DNA from: MGBC163016 sp964649145
Lineage (GTDB): Bacteria; Actinomycetota; Coriobacteriia; Coriobacteriales; Eggerthellaceae
Length of the DNA stretch: 32,899 bases
Direction: 5' to 3'
Assembly (NCBI GenBank): GCA_964649145.1
Contig: CAZYOQ010000014.1
Span: forward strand, 1 to 32,899
Shown: piece after piece, positions 13,813 to 21,627 of the stretch
How the letters are laid out: the number at the start of each line of letters is the position of its first letter
Position numbering within the stretch: position 1 is the first letter of the stretch
Notes under the pieces: generated by a model
Seen by the model: only the letters and a program-made list of their open reading frames with translations
Told to the model about the DNA's origin: nothing
Database searches by the model: none
Position numbers and translations under genes: made by a program

Positions 13813-15789
13813 ATGAACGCCGAGCGACAGCCTGGCAGGGTCGCGCCTAATCAGGCAACTCCGCCCACCGCAGGCGCGCCTGTGAGCAAGCCTGCCCCTG
13901 GCGTACCCGCGCCCATGAGCCAGTCTAGCCCTGCTGAGTCTACTACCGCGCGTCACCACGTACACAACAGCTATATCTGGCTTGGGAGCATTCGAGCGAC
14001 AGGCGCCCTTGCCATCGTCATCCTCATCACCTCACTGGCAAGCATCACAGACCTGCTCGAACTTGTTACGCTTGCCAGCCCCTTCCGTGATAAAGCGCTT
14101 ACCGCCCTTCTCGCTATCGCCGCCATCGTCGTGGTACTGGTGCTCATAGGTGCTGTGATGGCAGGCCTTTGCGCCTGGTCGTGGCGACATCTGTGGTACG
14201 AGGTGGGGCTCAAAGAGGTCAGCGTGTACTCGGGCATCATCAGTAAGAAGCGCGTGCATGTGCCTTACGACCGCATCCAAACCGTCGACCAGAAGGCCAC
14301 ACTGCTCCAGCGTATCTTCGGCGTGTGCAACGTGTCTATTGACACCGCCGGCGGAGCTTCCAACAAGGCCGTGTTAATTCCGTATTTGAGGAAATATGAC
14401 GCAGAAGCACTGCGCCACGAGATTTACGTCCGCAAGATGGGAGTTGAGGGAGCCGCGCCTGCAAGTTCTGCGGCAGCTGGCGCAGTTGTGACCACTGCCC
14501 AGCCTGCCCCGCCGCAAGCGGAGACGCGCTTTACCGGCGTCGCACCGGCGCCCGCACCACCCACAGGCACGCCAGTATCCGCCCCACCACCCACCCAACC
14601 GGCCGGTAATATTCTCGATGCAGGCGAGGAGATCTGGAGCCAACTTGGAGGAGTCTTCGCGGGTGGATCTTTTGTCGCGGCTGAGCCATCGTTTGAGTGT
14701 CGTCTTTCCAATAAGGAACTAGTCTTCACGGGGCTTTCAAGTGCGTCGGGCTTTGTGGCTGCCGTGCTTGTTCTTGTCTGTCTGATCGCAGAAATTCTTG
14801 GGCTTGCAACCGGCTTTATCCCAAATGAACTTGATTCTTTTTCCACAGACGCTTCCGCAAGTTTTGACGCTGCAGCTACTTTTGCGTTTAACCATCCACT
14901 GGTTATTGCTGCAAGTATAGTCGCCATTATCGTCGTCGTTATTTTGATATGGGCGTTTACAGTACTTGCAACATGCGTTCAATATGGCGGATTCCATGCG
15001 CGACGGCGCGGGACACGCATCGAGGTAGAACGCGGGCTTCTTCAGCATCAAACCGAAAGTCTTGACATTAAGCGTGTACAGTCAGTCGTCATCAGGCAGA
15101 CCTTCATCAGGCGTCTCATTGGATATTGCGAACTTTCTCTGGGGAAGGTGGCTGCCGGCCAATCGTCAGATGATACGAACGCAAAACAAGCAATCGCGCT
15201 TTCCGTTTTGGTGGTACATCCGTTTGTGAAGACAAGCCGTGTGCCGGAGATCTTGGACGGGCTAGTGCCGGAGTTTTCAGACATTCCTGAGGCTACGACG
15301 CGTCTGGCGCCTGTAGCGGCACGGCGTGGGCTTATTCGGCGTTGTATTTGGCAGGGTTCGGGGTTTTGGACGGGCGTGTGCGTGGGCATCGTCCAGGCCT
15401 TGCTTCACCTTGCAGAGAGCTTCGACCCCTCGCTCGCTTCGGCCCTGCCCGCGCTCGATGCGATCTTCGTCGCGCTGTACGTGCTAGCTGTAATTCTGTT
15501 TGCCATTGACGTGATCAGTACCGTCTTTTGGTACCGCGAGTCGGCATGTGCAACCAATCGCCACTTTGCTCGTGTGAAAAACGGTGGGCTTTCAAGTGTC
15601 GATATCTCGATTCCGCGCCAGAAAATCCAGTTTATGAGCACGAAAACCAATCCGTTTCAGCGCTTGGCAGGTACCGCTACCATACGTATGCGAACGGCCG
15701 CAGGTGTTGGTGGCACCACAACTCAGCTTATCGATGTGAGCGCACAAAATGCCGAAGCTTGGCTTGCGTGGGCTGAGCCGCGTGCGTGA
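13813..15789 (+). CDS. Multi-PH-domain membrane protein, YdbT-like
   Basis: A 658-residue protein. It has a Pro/Ala/Ser-rich N-terminus (1-50), two helices (about 62-85 and 97-122) and PH domain 1 (about 126-205, with VHVPYDRIQTVDQKATLLQR). A Pro/Ala/Thr-rich linker (212-265) leads to two helices (about 312-336 and 362-388), PH domain 2 (393-470), two more helices (about 512-535 and 546-573) and PH domain 3 (575-650, with IPRQKIQFMSTKTNPFQRLAG). Three copies of the two-helix plus bPH2 unit are one more than I associate with YdbT. It starts directly after the YdbS stop, so the two are translationally coupled. The segment coding for the first domain and linker is much more GC-rich than flanking genes, whereas the DNA from about 14650 to 15240 looks like the rest of the window. 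Confidence 0.85.
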   Translation: MNAERQPGRVAPNQATPPTAGAPVSKPAPGVPAPMSQSSPAESTTARHHVHNSYIWLGSIRATGALAIVILITSLASITDLLELVTLASPFRDKALTALLAIAAIVVVLVLIGAVMAGLCAWSWRHLWYEVGLKEVSVYSGIISKKRVHVPYDRIQTVDQKATLLQRIFGVCNVSIDTAGGASNKAVLIPYLRKYDAEALRHEIYVRKMGVEGAAPASSAAAGAVVTTAQPAPPQAETRFTGVAPAPAPPTGTPVSAPPPTQPAGNILDAGEEIWSQLGGVFAGGSFVAAEPSFECRLSNKELVFTGLSSASGFVAAVLVLVCLIAEILGLATGFIPNELDSFSTDASASFDAAATFAFNHPLVIAASIVAIIVVVILIWAFTVLATCVQYGGFHARRRGTRIEVERGLLQHQTESLDIKRVQSVVIRQTFIRRLIGYCELSLGKVAAGQSSDDTNAKQAIALSVLVVHPFVKTSRVPEILDGLVPEFSDIPEATTRLAPVAARRGLIRRCIWQGSGFWTGVCVGIVQALLHLAESFDPSLASALPALDAIFVALYVLAVILFAIDVISTVFWYRESACATNRHFARVKNGGLSSVDISIPRQKIQFMSTKTNPFQRLAGTATIRMRTAAGVGGTTTQLIDVSAQNAEAWLAWAEPRA

Positions 15790-15811
15790 AAAAACTAAAG
15801 GCCTTCTCAGC

Positions 15812-16597
15812 TTATATATCAAGTTCAAGACCAATGGGACAATGGTCTGACCCTTCGACATCATCATAGATACTTGCGTTATCGATTGCGCCAAGAAGTG
15901 ATTTGCTTACTAAAAAGTAGTCGATTCGCCATCCTGCATTCGTAAGTCGTGCGCGACGCCTATAGCTCCACCAGGTATATTTCTGCGTAAGGTCGGGATA
16001 CAAGTGCCTAAACGTGTCTACAAATCCTGCATCTAAAAGATCATCCAGCTTGCCTCTCTCCTGATCGGAAAACCCTGATTTCCCGCGATTAGGATCTGGA
16101 TTCTTTAGGTCTATGTCGTTATGAGCCACATTTAGATCGCCACAAATAACAAGAGGCTTAGCTTCGGTACTCTTTCCGTTTGGCAGCCTACCTTCTTCTA
16201 AGCCTTTGCAGAAATCGCGGAACGCGTCGTCCCACTGCATACGGTGATCGATGCGCACAAGGTCTGTCTGAGAGTTCGGCGTGTACACATCCACAAACCA
16301 GAATTTAGGAAACTCCAAGGCGCAAATTCGTCCTTCCGTATCCAGGTAATCGTCTCCGAGGCCGTGCAGTACGTGCAAAGGTTCTTCGCGGCTGAAAACA
16401 GCCGTTCCTGAATAGCCCTTTTTCTCGGCCGAGCTAAAGTATTGGTGATAGTTTGGCAAGTTGAGCTCTACCTGATCAGGTTGGCATTTCGTTTCTTGCA
16501 CAGCAAAAATATCGGCCCCGAATAAGTCAAAGACCTCATAGAAGTTCTTCTTTAGAACGGCACGAATTCCGTTTACGTTCCAAGAAATGAATTTCAT
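15812..16597 (-). CDS. xth: Exodeoxyribonuclease III
   Basis: A 261-residue AP endonuclease/3'-5' exonuclease of the ExoA/XthA family that cleaves abasic sites and trims blocked 3' ends in base excision repair. It begins MKFISWNVNGIRAV. QETKCQ supplies the metal-binding Glu, and VYTPNS is the next conserved block. GDLNVAHNDIDLKNP contains the catalytic Asp and Asn, and SDHCPIGLEL the catalytic His near the C-terminus. The extended WWSYRRRARLTNAGWRIDY loop resembles the Bacillus ExoA type. AGGAGA lies about 7 bases before the ATG. Its 3' end converges with the ydbT-like gene 22 bases away. Confidence 0.95.
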   Translation of the reverse strand: MKFISWNVNGIRAVLKKNFYEVFDLFGADIFAVQETKCQPDQVELNLPNYHQYFSSAEKKGYSGTAVFSREEPLHVLHGLGDDYLDTEGRICALEFPKFWFVDVYTPNSQTDLVRIDHRMQWDDAFRDFCKGLEEGRLPNGKSTEAKPLVICGDLNVAHNDIDLKNPDPNRGKSGFSDQERGKLDDLLDAGFVDTFRHLYPDLTQKYTWWSYRRRARLTNAGWRIDYFLVSKSLLGAIDNASIYDDVEGSDHCPIGLELDI

Positions 16598-16658
16598 TTT
16601 ATCTGTCTCCTATATCTTGCGTCATTATCTAGAAAAGCATGGCTATCAAATGAACTTC

Positions 16659-17132
16659 CTACTTATGGTAAGGCTCGCCGCGATTAATTTTAAAGGCTCT
16701 AAAAATCTGCTCCAGAAGAACGATTCGCGCAAGATTGTGCGGAAGAGTGATCCTTCCAAGCGAGATTCTACGCTGTACCAAATCTCGTACAGTATCATTT
16801 ACTCCGCATGAGCCTCCAATAATAAAGCACAGGTCATTTCTGCCTTCCATGGCGCAAGTATCAATCATTTCTGCAAGACTTTGGCTACTTATAAGCTGCC
16901 CTGATATATCAAGTAAGAACGTTTGGCTTTTCTTTGGAATGGCTTCGATTATAGAATCGCTTTCGGCCTTGATTTCAGCAGATTCTCCCCCGCATCTTGC
17001 AGGATCAATGTCGGGAAGCTCTTTGATGCTTACGTTTGCATAAGCAGACAAGCGCTTCAGGTATTCTTTGCAAGCATCAACCCAAAATCTTTCCTTTAGC
17101 TTGCCTATAGCGATAATAGTGATATGTAGCAT
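16659..17132 (-). CDS. rlmH: 23S rRNA pseudouridine-1915 N3-methyltransferase
   Basis: A 157-residue SPOUT-class methyltransferase that methylates pseudouridine 1915 in helix 69 of 23S rRNA, using SAM as a dimer. It starts MLHITIIAIGKLKE and contains FIIGGSCGV (the usual GGxxG SAM-knot loop) and ARIVLLEQIFRAFKI. It ends GEPYHK, the diagnostic RlmH C-terminus. The segment that is normally MTFPHQL reads ITLPHNL, a mild change. The length is normal. No strong ribosome binding site is visible before the ATG, which lies 21 bases after the murT::gatD stop, so it may depend on coupling with that gene. Confidence 0.94.
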   Translation of the reverse strand: MLHITIIAIGKLKERFWVDACKEYLKRLSAYANVSIKELPDIDPARCGGESAEIKAESDSIIEAIPKKSQTFLLDISGQLISSQSLAEMIDTCAMEGRNDLCFIIGGSCGVNDTVRDLVQRRISLGRITLPHNLARIVLLEQIFRAFKINRGEPYHK

Positions 17133-17153
17133 AGTTGAGTCTTAACTTTCGCT

Positions 17154-19433
17154 TTATATGATCTTTTTGGCCATAAAAGCGTTTGCTGCAGTCTCTTCAG
17201 AATCGTCGAGCGCTTCTAGTTCGATAGCATCATCGCCTGTGCGCTTAGCGTGGCGTTCAATGGCTTTGCCTAACAGCCAATCGGCAACCTCTGGGTTCTT
17301 AGATAGAAGGGTTCCATGAAGATAGGTGCCAATAATGTTGTTTACAAGGACGCCATCTGAAAGAGGCTTGCCTTCAAGATCGTCGGCATTGCCAGAGCCT
17401 GTGCGGCTTATAACTCGCCCAAACGGGGAAAGCTCTTCATCAAGATAGGTTCTTCCGGCGTGATTTTCATACCCTATTACCGGCAGTTTTGCTGCCTTCG
17501 ACTCGAGAGCTACGTTGTCAACCAATCTGTCAGCGGAAGTACCTGGTCGACGTGTTTCCATGTTAAGCACACCAAGGCCTTCGACTTCTTCATCGCCAAG
17601 AAGCCATGTTCGCCCAAGAATTTGATAGCCACCGCAAATTGCAAGCATAGGGCCTAATTCTTGCAAATATTTAACAAATTCGGGCTTTACCTTGAAAAGC
17701 TCTTCAGTGGCAAGCTTCTGTTCGCGGTCAGGGCCACCGCCTAAAAACACGAGGTCGACATCATCGAATTTAATAGGCTGCCCGTATTCGATCTTGCGAA
17801 CTTCAACCGGGATATCTCTCCATTGAAGTCGCTTCTCCAAGATTTTTACATTGCCGCCATCGCCATAAAGGTTTAGCAGATCAGGCAGAATATGGGTAAT
17901 TACTATAGGCGATGTGCAAGAAGATTGGCCGTGAGACGACTTCTTGGACTGTTTAGGAACGTCCGCCTCAATATCATTAACGTTTTTGATGCCAATACCG
18001 CCATCGCTATCGGTTCCGTCAGCACCTTCATCTTCGGCGTAGCCAGAGCTTGTAGCGCCATAAACACTCTTGGCGCTCTTGGCTTTTTCCATGCTATCAA
18101 GTGTGCGTTTAACAGGCGGAAGTGCTGAATAGTTTGCAATTGCATAAAGTGGCGCATCGGCGGACAGCTTAGAGTGTCCCATCATTTCGAAGGTGTCGCC
18201 AACGCCTTCTATAAGTTCAGCTTTGATTCCCGCATATTTGAGGCGAACCTGCAAATCGTTTCGTCTTTTTCCGCCTGCGAAAATGTATGTGTCCTCATGG
18301 CTTGCCAGCTCTTCGAAATCGATATCCCAGATCCAGGAGATGTCATGGCCGTCAACAACCTCGTCATTGATGAAGAAGGCCACTCCTTTAGCGCCTGTGT
18401 CAGAAGAAACGATCCTTAAGTTCTGGTTGAAACCAGTTGGGTTTTTAGCGAGGTTCAAAAGAACTTTCCTGCCGTTAATGCTATAGCGTTGAAGTCGTCC
18501 ATTATGTGGGTCAAAAGAATCGATAGCACGCTGAATGTCGGCATCGGCAGTGCCTGTAAGGCGCGATGCGCAATAGATGGCCAAAATGTTGTAGGCCATA
18601 TATGACCCAACAAGGCTTGCATGTACCAAGCAGTTTTCCTGTGTTTTGGTATCGTTCACACGAAGCTTTAGCCCTTGAGGGCTGAATTCAATATCGTTTG
18701 CGAAAAAGTTAAGTTCAGGTCGGTGAAACCCGCAATTCGGGCATGAATACAAACCAAGCTGCCCGTACTGACGGTATTCGTATGTAAACATATGCGAGCA
18801 CTGCTGGCACATGGTGGCATCGCTTACATTGTTTTGGGCAAGCCCAAGGCTTTCTGTGATACCAAAAGCGAGCGTGCGAGCGCAGTTGCTATCGGCTACT
18901 CTTTCGGCTATAAACTCGCAAAGTGGGTCATCGGCGTTATAGATAAGCTGTGTTTCAGGCGAACTTTCCAAGGCAGAAACAATAGCGTCTTGAATGCGGT
19001 CAATTTCGCCGCAACGATCTAGCTGGTCGCGGAAAAGATTAAGCAGAAGCACGTAGGTAGGGCGAAGGTCAGGCAAAACTTTTGCCATCCAAAGCTCGTC
19101 GCATTCGATAACTCCCCAATCAGACGGCTTTCCTTGAAGCATTGCGCTTGCAATTCCGCTTTTGAGGTTTGCTCCCGTGCGATTGCATAAAACGCTTTTG
19201 CCCGAAGCTTCGATTGTGTCTGCAAGCAAGTTGGTTACAGTAGTTTTTCCGTTGGTACCAACCACGACGATGCTTCCCTCCCGAAACTTCCATCGAAGCT
19301 CGGAGATGAGCGCGGGATCAATTTTTAGACCAACTTTTCCTGGAAGATTTCCTGCAGGGCGGCGTGCAATATGTTTCAGCCCCCAGGTCAGGGTGCCTGC
19401 TGTAGCTTTGGCAATGCCTTTTCTAAGAGACAT
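17154..19433 (-). CDS. MurT-GatD fusion, lipid II isoglutaminyl synthase
   Basis: A 759-residue protein in which the two subunits of the lipid II D-glutamate amidating enzyme are joined. Residues 1-445 are MurT: the GTNGKTT P-loop (59-65), a zinc ribbon with cysteines 209, 212, 231 and 234, the NDEVVDGHDISWIWD segment (356-370), and the Mur C-terminal domain with AGGKRRNDLQVRLKYAG. Residues 446-507 are an acidic, Ser/Gly-rich linker. Residues 508-740 are GatD, a class I glutamine amidotransferase: HILPDLLNLYGDGGN, the nucleophile Cys600 in LAICGGYQILG, and His706 in GTYLHG. Glutamine-derived ammonia would be used on the D-iso-Glu of the stem peptide at the inner membrane face. In Staphylococcus aureus and Streptococcus pneumoniae MurT and GatD are separate genes. 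It lies 8 bases after fhaA and 21 before rlmH. The frame is open throughout. Confidence 0.93.
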   Translation of the reverse strand: MSLRKGIAKATAGTLTWGLKHIARRPAGNLPGKVGLKIDPALISELRWKFREGSIVVVGTNGKTTVTNLLADTIEASGKSVLCNRTGANLKSGIASAMLQGKPSDWGVIECDELWMAKVLPDLRPTYVLLLNLFRDQLDRCGEIDRIQDAIVSALESSPETQLIYNADDPLCEFIAERVADSNCARTLAFGITESLGLAQNNVSDATMCQQCSHMFTYEYRQYGQLGLYSCPNCGFHRPELNFFANDIEFSPQGLKLRVNDTKTQENCLVHASLVGSYMAYNILAIYCASRLTGTADADIQRAIDSFDPHNGRLQRYSINGRKVLLNLAKNPTGFNQNLRIVSSDTGAKGVAFFINDEVVDGHDISWIWDIDFEELASHEDTYIFAGGKRRNDLQVRLKYAGIKAELIEGVGDTFEMMGHSKLSADAPLYAIANYSALPPVKRTLDSMEKAKSAKSVYGATSSGYAEDEGADGTDSDGGIGIKNVNDIEADVPKQSKKSSHGQSSCTSPIVITHILPDLLNLYGDGGNVKILEKRLQWRDIPVEVRKIEYGQPIKFDDVDLVFLGGGPDREQKLATEELFKVKPEFVKYLQELGPMLAICGGYQILGRTWLLGDEEVEGLGVLNMETRRPGTSADRLVDNVALESKAAKLPVIGYENHAGRTYLDEELSPFGRVISRTGSGNADDLEGKPLSDGVLVNNIIGTYLHGTLLSKNPEVADWLLGKAIERHAKRTGDDAIELEALDDSEETAANAFMAKKII

Positions 19434-19441
19434 CTGGACGT

Positions 19442-20392
19442 CTATTCCAGAATCTGCATCTCTAGACGGCTTGTTCCTAGCGAGATCATGTCCCCATCAT
19501 GAAGGGTCGTGCTATGAATTTTTGCATCGTTTACAAACGATCCGTTTGTGGAATCTAGGTCTGTTAAAACCCAATTGCCATCAGGGTCTTGTTCGATCTG
19601 CGCATGCACGCGCGAAATGCTGATGTCGGGCACCACGATGTCGTTGTTCGACCCGCGCCCAATATGCAGTGGGGCTCCAGAGGATAGTTGGTATGCCGTA
19701 TCGCGAAGCGCATCGTAAAGATATGAATTGTGAAGAACTCTTTGAGTGTCAGGTGTACTTACGTAATCTGAAAAGTCTAGCGTGCTTACTTCGGATGACT
19801 GCGAGGCGATTATTTGTGGCGCGCCCATACTTTCAGGTGTCATGGCTTTGCGGGTTGCCACTACGTTTTGGCTAGGCTCGTTATTCAGATTTTGAAGCGG
19901 TTGTAAGTTAGACTTCGCGTCGTAGGTGTTTACAGCATTTGCCATTACAGGAGAGTTAGATGCTGCCTGAGGCTCGAGTCCGTACCTGCGGTTCTCGTCG
20001 TCGCGAAGCCTTTTGATGATAGGGCTTGCTACCATTTCTGCGACAACTTCGAACTTGCCTTTCCGTAAGCTTGGTTCCACGATGAATCGAACGAGAGGGG
20101 CACCGTCCATGACGCATCCGGTCTCGCGCGCCTTCGCTATCAAAAAAGTCTCAGCTTCGCCAGCAAGAGTTGGGTAGTAGCCAGACATCTTGGCGTCATC
20201 GACCTTATTCACGAGTACGGTGTAAAGCGTAGGCGCATACTGCCTGCCGGCACCAACCACTTTCTCGCGCCGCATCTCCTTTTCGCATTTCTTCAAAATT
20301 TGAACTGGCGACAGCGACGACGACCCAAGTGAGCTCATCGAACCTTCGATGCCGTCTTCCATCTTGCTTTCGAATTTGGACAACAGCCCCAT
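19442..20392 (-). CDS. FhaA-like protein, DUF3662 plus FHA domain
   Basis: A 316-residue cytoplasmic protein. Residues 1-125 form the DUF3662 domain (GLLSKFESKMEDGIEGSM at the start, then a helical and beta part ending VASPIIKRL). Residues 126-220 are a low-complexity linker rich in Asn, Gln and Ser. Residues 225-316 are an FHA domain with IGRGSNNDIV, the SRVHA phosphothreonine-binding segment and DSTNGSFVN. In mycobacteria the homologous FhaA binds phosphorylated MviN and affects peptidoglycan precursor flow. Here it heads an operon with the lipid II amidase, which fits a role in envelope control. No Ser/Thr kinase, FtsW or PBP gene is within the window, although they often sit beside fhaA. 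A GAGG element lies about 10 bases before the ATG. Confidence 0.9.
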   Translation of the reverse strand: MGLLSKFESKMEDGIEGSMSSLGSSSLSPVQILKKCEKEMRREKVVGAGRQYAPTLYTVLVNKVDDAKMSGYYPTLAGEAETFLIAKARETGCVMDGAPLVRFIVEPSLRKGKFEVVAEMVASPIIKRLRDDENRRYGLEPQAASNSPVMANAVNTYDAKSNLQPLQNLNNEPSQNVVATRKAMTPESMGAPQIIASQSSEVSTLDFSDYVSTPDTQRVLHNSYLYDALRDTAYQLSSGAPLHIGRGSNNDIVVPDISISRVHAQIEQDPDGNWVLTDLDSTNGSFVNDAKIHSTTLHDGDMISLGTSRLEMQILE

Positions 20393-20422
20393 ATCCAGTC
20401 CTCAACTTGATTTCATTAACCG

Positions 20423-20441
20423 TACGTTTCTGATAAACGTA
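20423..20441. promoter_or_regulatory. Inverted repeat in the fhaA promoter region
   Basis: TACGTTT (20423-20429) and AAACGTA (20435-20441) form a perfect 7-bp dyad with a five-base centre, 31-49 bases before the fhaA start codon. On the fhaA strand a T/A-rich TTAAAATA lies just upstream and could be the -10 box. The dyad could be an operator or part of the 5' leader. Confidence 0.35.
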
Positions 20442-20491
20442 TTTTAAGATATAGTGGCGCAATATGGAAACCTTGAGATAAGTTTGGCAAA

Positions 20492-20546
20492 TTTACAGGG
20501 AATCAAGACACGCTGAAGAGGGTTTTGGCTGTGCTTTTGCTTTGTG
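20492..20546. repeat. Left copy of the 55-bp repeat flanking the N gap
   Basis: This 55-base stretch, starting TTTACAGGGAATC and ending CTTTGTG, is identical to 20647-20701. It ends exactly where the run of N begins. The identity of two contig ends over 55 bases suggests the same DNA was assembled twice. Confidence 0.95.
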
Positions 20547-20646
20547 NNNNNNNNNNNNNNNNNNNNNNNNNNNNNNNNNNNNNNNNNNNNNNNNNNNNNN
20601 NNNNNNNNNNNNNNNNNNNNNNNNNNNNNNNNNNNNNNNNNNNNNN
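20547..20646. other. Assembly gap, 100 N
   Basis: Exactly 100 unknown bases, the conventional length for a scaffold gap of unknown size. The sequence on both sides is the same 55 bases, so the true gap is likely zero and the contigs overlap. Frames drawn through the N run are meaningless. Confidence 0.95.
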
Positions 20647-20701
20647 TTTACAGGGAATCAAGACACGCTGAAGAGGGTTTTGGCTGTGCTTTTGCTTTGT
20701 G
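20647..20701. repeat. Right copy of the 55-bp repeat flanking the N gap
   Basis: Identical to 20492-20546 and starting on the first base after the gap. See the left copy for interpretation. Confidence 0.95.
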
Positions 20702-20906
20702 GTGATAAGACGAATGAGTTTAGATTACGGGCTTACGTTTGATAAAAGTCAATTAATCTGTCTCAAGGTTGAGATTAGGAACAAAGCACTTCGGTAGACA
20801 ATGATTCGAAACAAAACGCTGCGAAGATAACAATTCTAAATACCGCAATCCTAAAGATCACAATCCGAAAGTAAGAAAAAGCATTTACGAGTAGATAAGG
20901 TAAAAA
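20702..20906. repeat. Intergenic stretch with degenerate CAAT-rich repeats
   Basis: No gene is seen between the gap and the GNAT gene. From about 20797 to 20876 a loose unit recurs four times: ACAATGATTCGAAA, ACAATTCTAAA, GCAATCCTAAA and ACAATCCGAAA, with 15-25 base spacing. GATAAGG (20894-20900) is the ribosome binding site of the next gene. Confidence 0.4.
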
Positions 20907-21380
20907 GTGGCCATCATATTCAAACATGAGAAAAATCGTCCCGATGCCTTTAATGTAAGGGCGAACGTCTTCATGGTCGAACAGGGTTTTTCCTATGATT
21001 TTGACCAGCTAGATGATGATGACCGTGTCATTAATATAACCGCATACAACAAGGATGCTAAAGATTTTCCGATTGGCACCGCAAGAATCTATCCAGCAAA
21101 ACTTGAGTGGCAGTATCCCGCATATCTTGAATCCACAGCCACTACTTGGGTTGTTGGCAGGATCGCTGTTCTTAAGGATGCAAGGCACCTAGGGCTTGGA
21201 ACGGCTATCCTTGCAGAGGCAGAGCGTGTGGCTGCCGCGCAAGGTGCCGATGAGCTACACTTGCATGCTCAAGTGCGTGCCATGCCCTTCTATACCAAGG
21301 CTGGATATGTGGAATACGGCGGTCTTGAAGATGACGAAGGCGTGCCTCACCAATGGATGCGCAAAAAACTTATCATCTAG
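20907..21380 (+). CDS. GNAT-family N-acetyltransferase
   Basis: A 157-residue GNAT protein. The acetyl-CoA binding motif A is visible as VVGRIAVLKDARHLGLGTAILAEAE (VGRIAV strand, then the R/Q-x-x-G-x-G/A-like HLGLGTA loop), and the C-terminal HLHAQVRAMPFYTKAGYVEYG is the typical strand 5/helix 4 segment of the ElaA-like branch. The acceptor could be a small amine, a peptide or a protein; nothing in the sequence decides. The start is GTG 20907, with GATAAGG ending 6 bases upstream. It is a single gene between the gap region and the ABC transporter operon. Confidence 0.88.
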   Translation: MAIIFKHEKNRPDAFNVRANVFMVEQGFSYDFDQLDDDDRVINITAYNKDAKDFPIGTARIYPAKLEWQYPAYLESTATTWVVGRIAVLKDARHLGLGTAILAEAERVAAAQGADELHLHAQVRAMPFYTKAGYVEYGGLEDDEGVPHQWMRKKLII

Positions 21381-21460
21381 GTTCTACTGTCTGAGTCCGT
21401 GCGCCAGTCTTAACGATTAAACAAGCGAGGCATTTCATAAAGATATTCATGGGTGAAAAG

Positions 21461-21502
21461 ATGACACAAGATCAACAAAAAGGCGTTTCACCTGCTAATT
21501 GA
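21461..21502 (+). CDS. Candidate 13-residue Gln-rich leader peptide
   Basis: The frame reads MTQDQQKGVSPAN and stops with TGA. GGTGAAA (21452-21458) directly before the ATG pairs with TTTCACC (21486-21492) inside the ORF, so the start codon sits in a hairpin loop. Three of the first six residues are Gln and the ORF precedes a polar amino-acid transporter operon. The Shine-Dalgarno sequence is weak. It may be a regulatory leader or chance. Confidence 0.25.
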   Translation: MTQDQQKGVSPAN

Positions 21503-21627
21503 TGCGTTGAGATATTCGATTAGCCGCTTTTATGGGATACTTAACAGACTTTACTAAGGGAAGGCAAAGGGTCTTTCCATGTGCTTGAAAACCTGATTAG
21601 GACAAGCGCTTTAGCGAAAGGAATAAG

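Noticed and set aside
14374..14927. Long antisense frames within the ydbT-like gene
   Set aside because: They arise from the GC-rich, Pro/Ala-coding stretch and lack ribosome binding sites; the sense frame has clear PH domains and helices.
20542..20742. Open frame running through the N block
   Set aside because: Half of it is unknown bases and the rest is the duplicated contig end, so it is not evidence of a gene.
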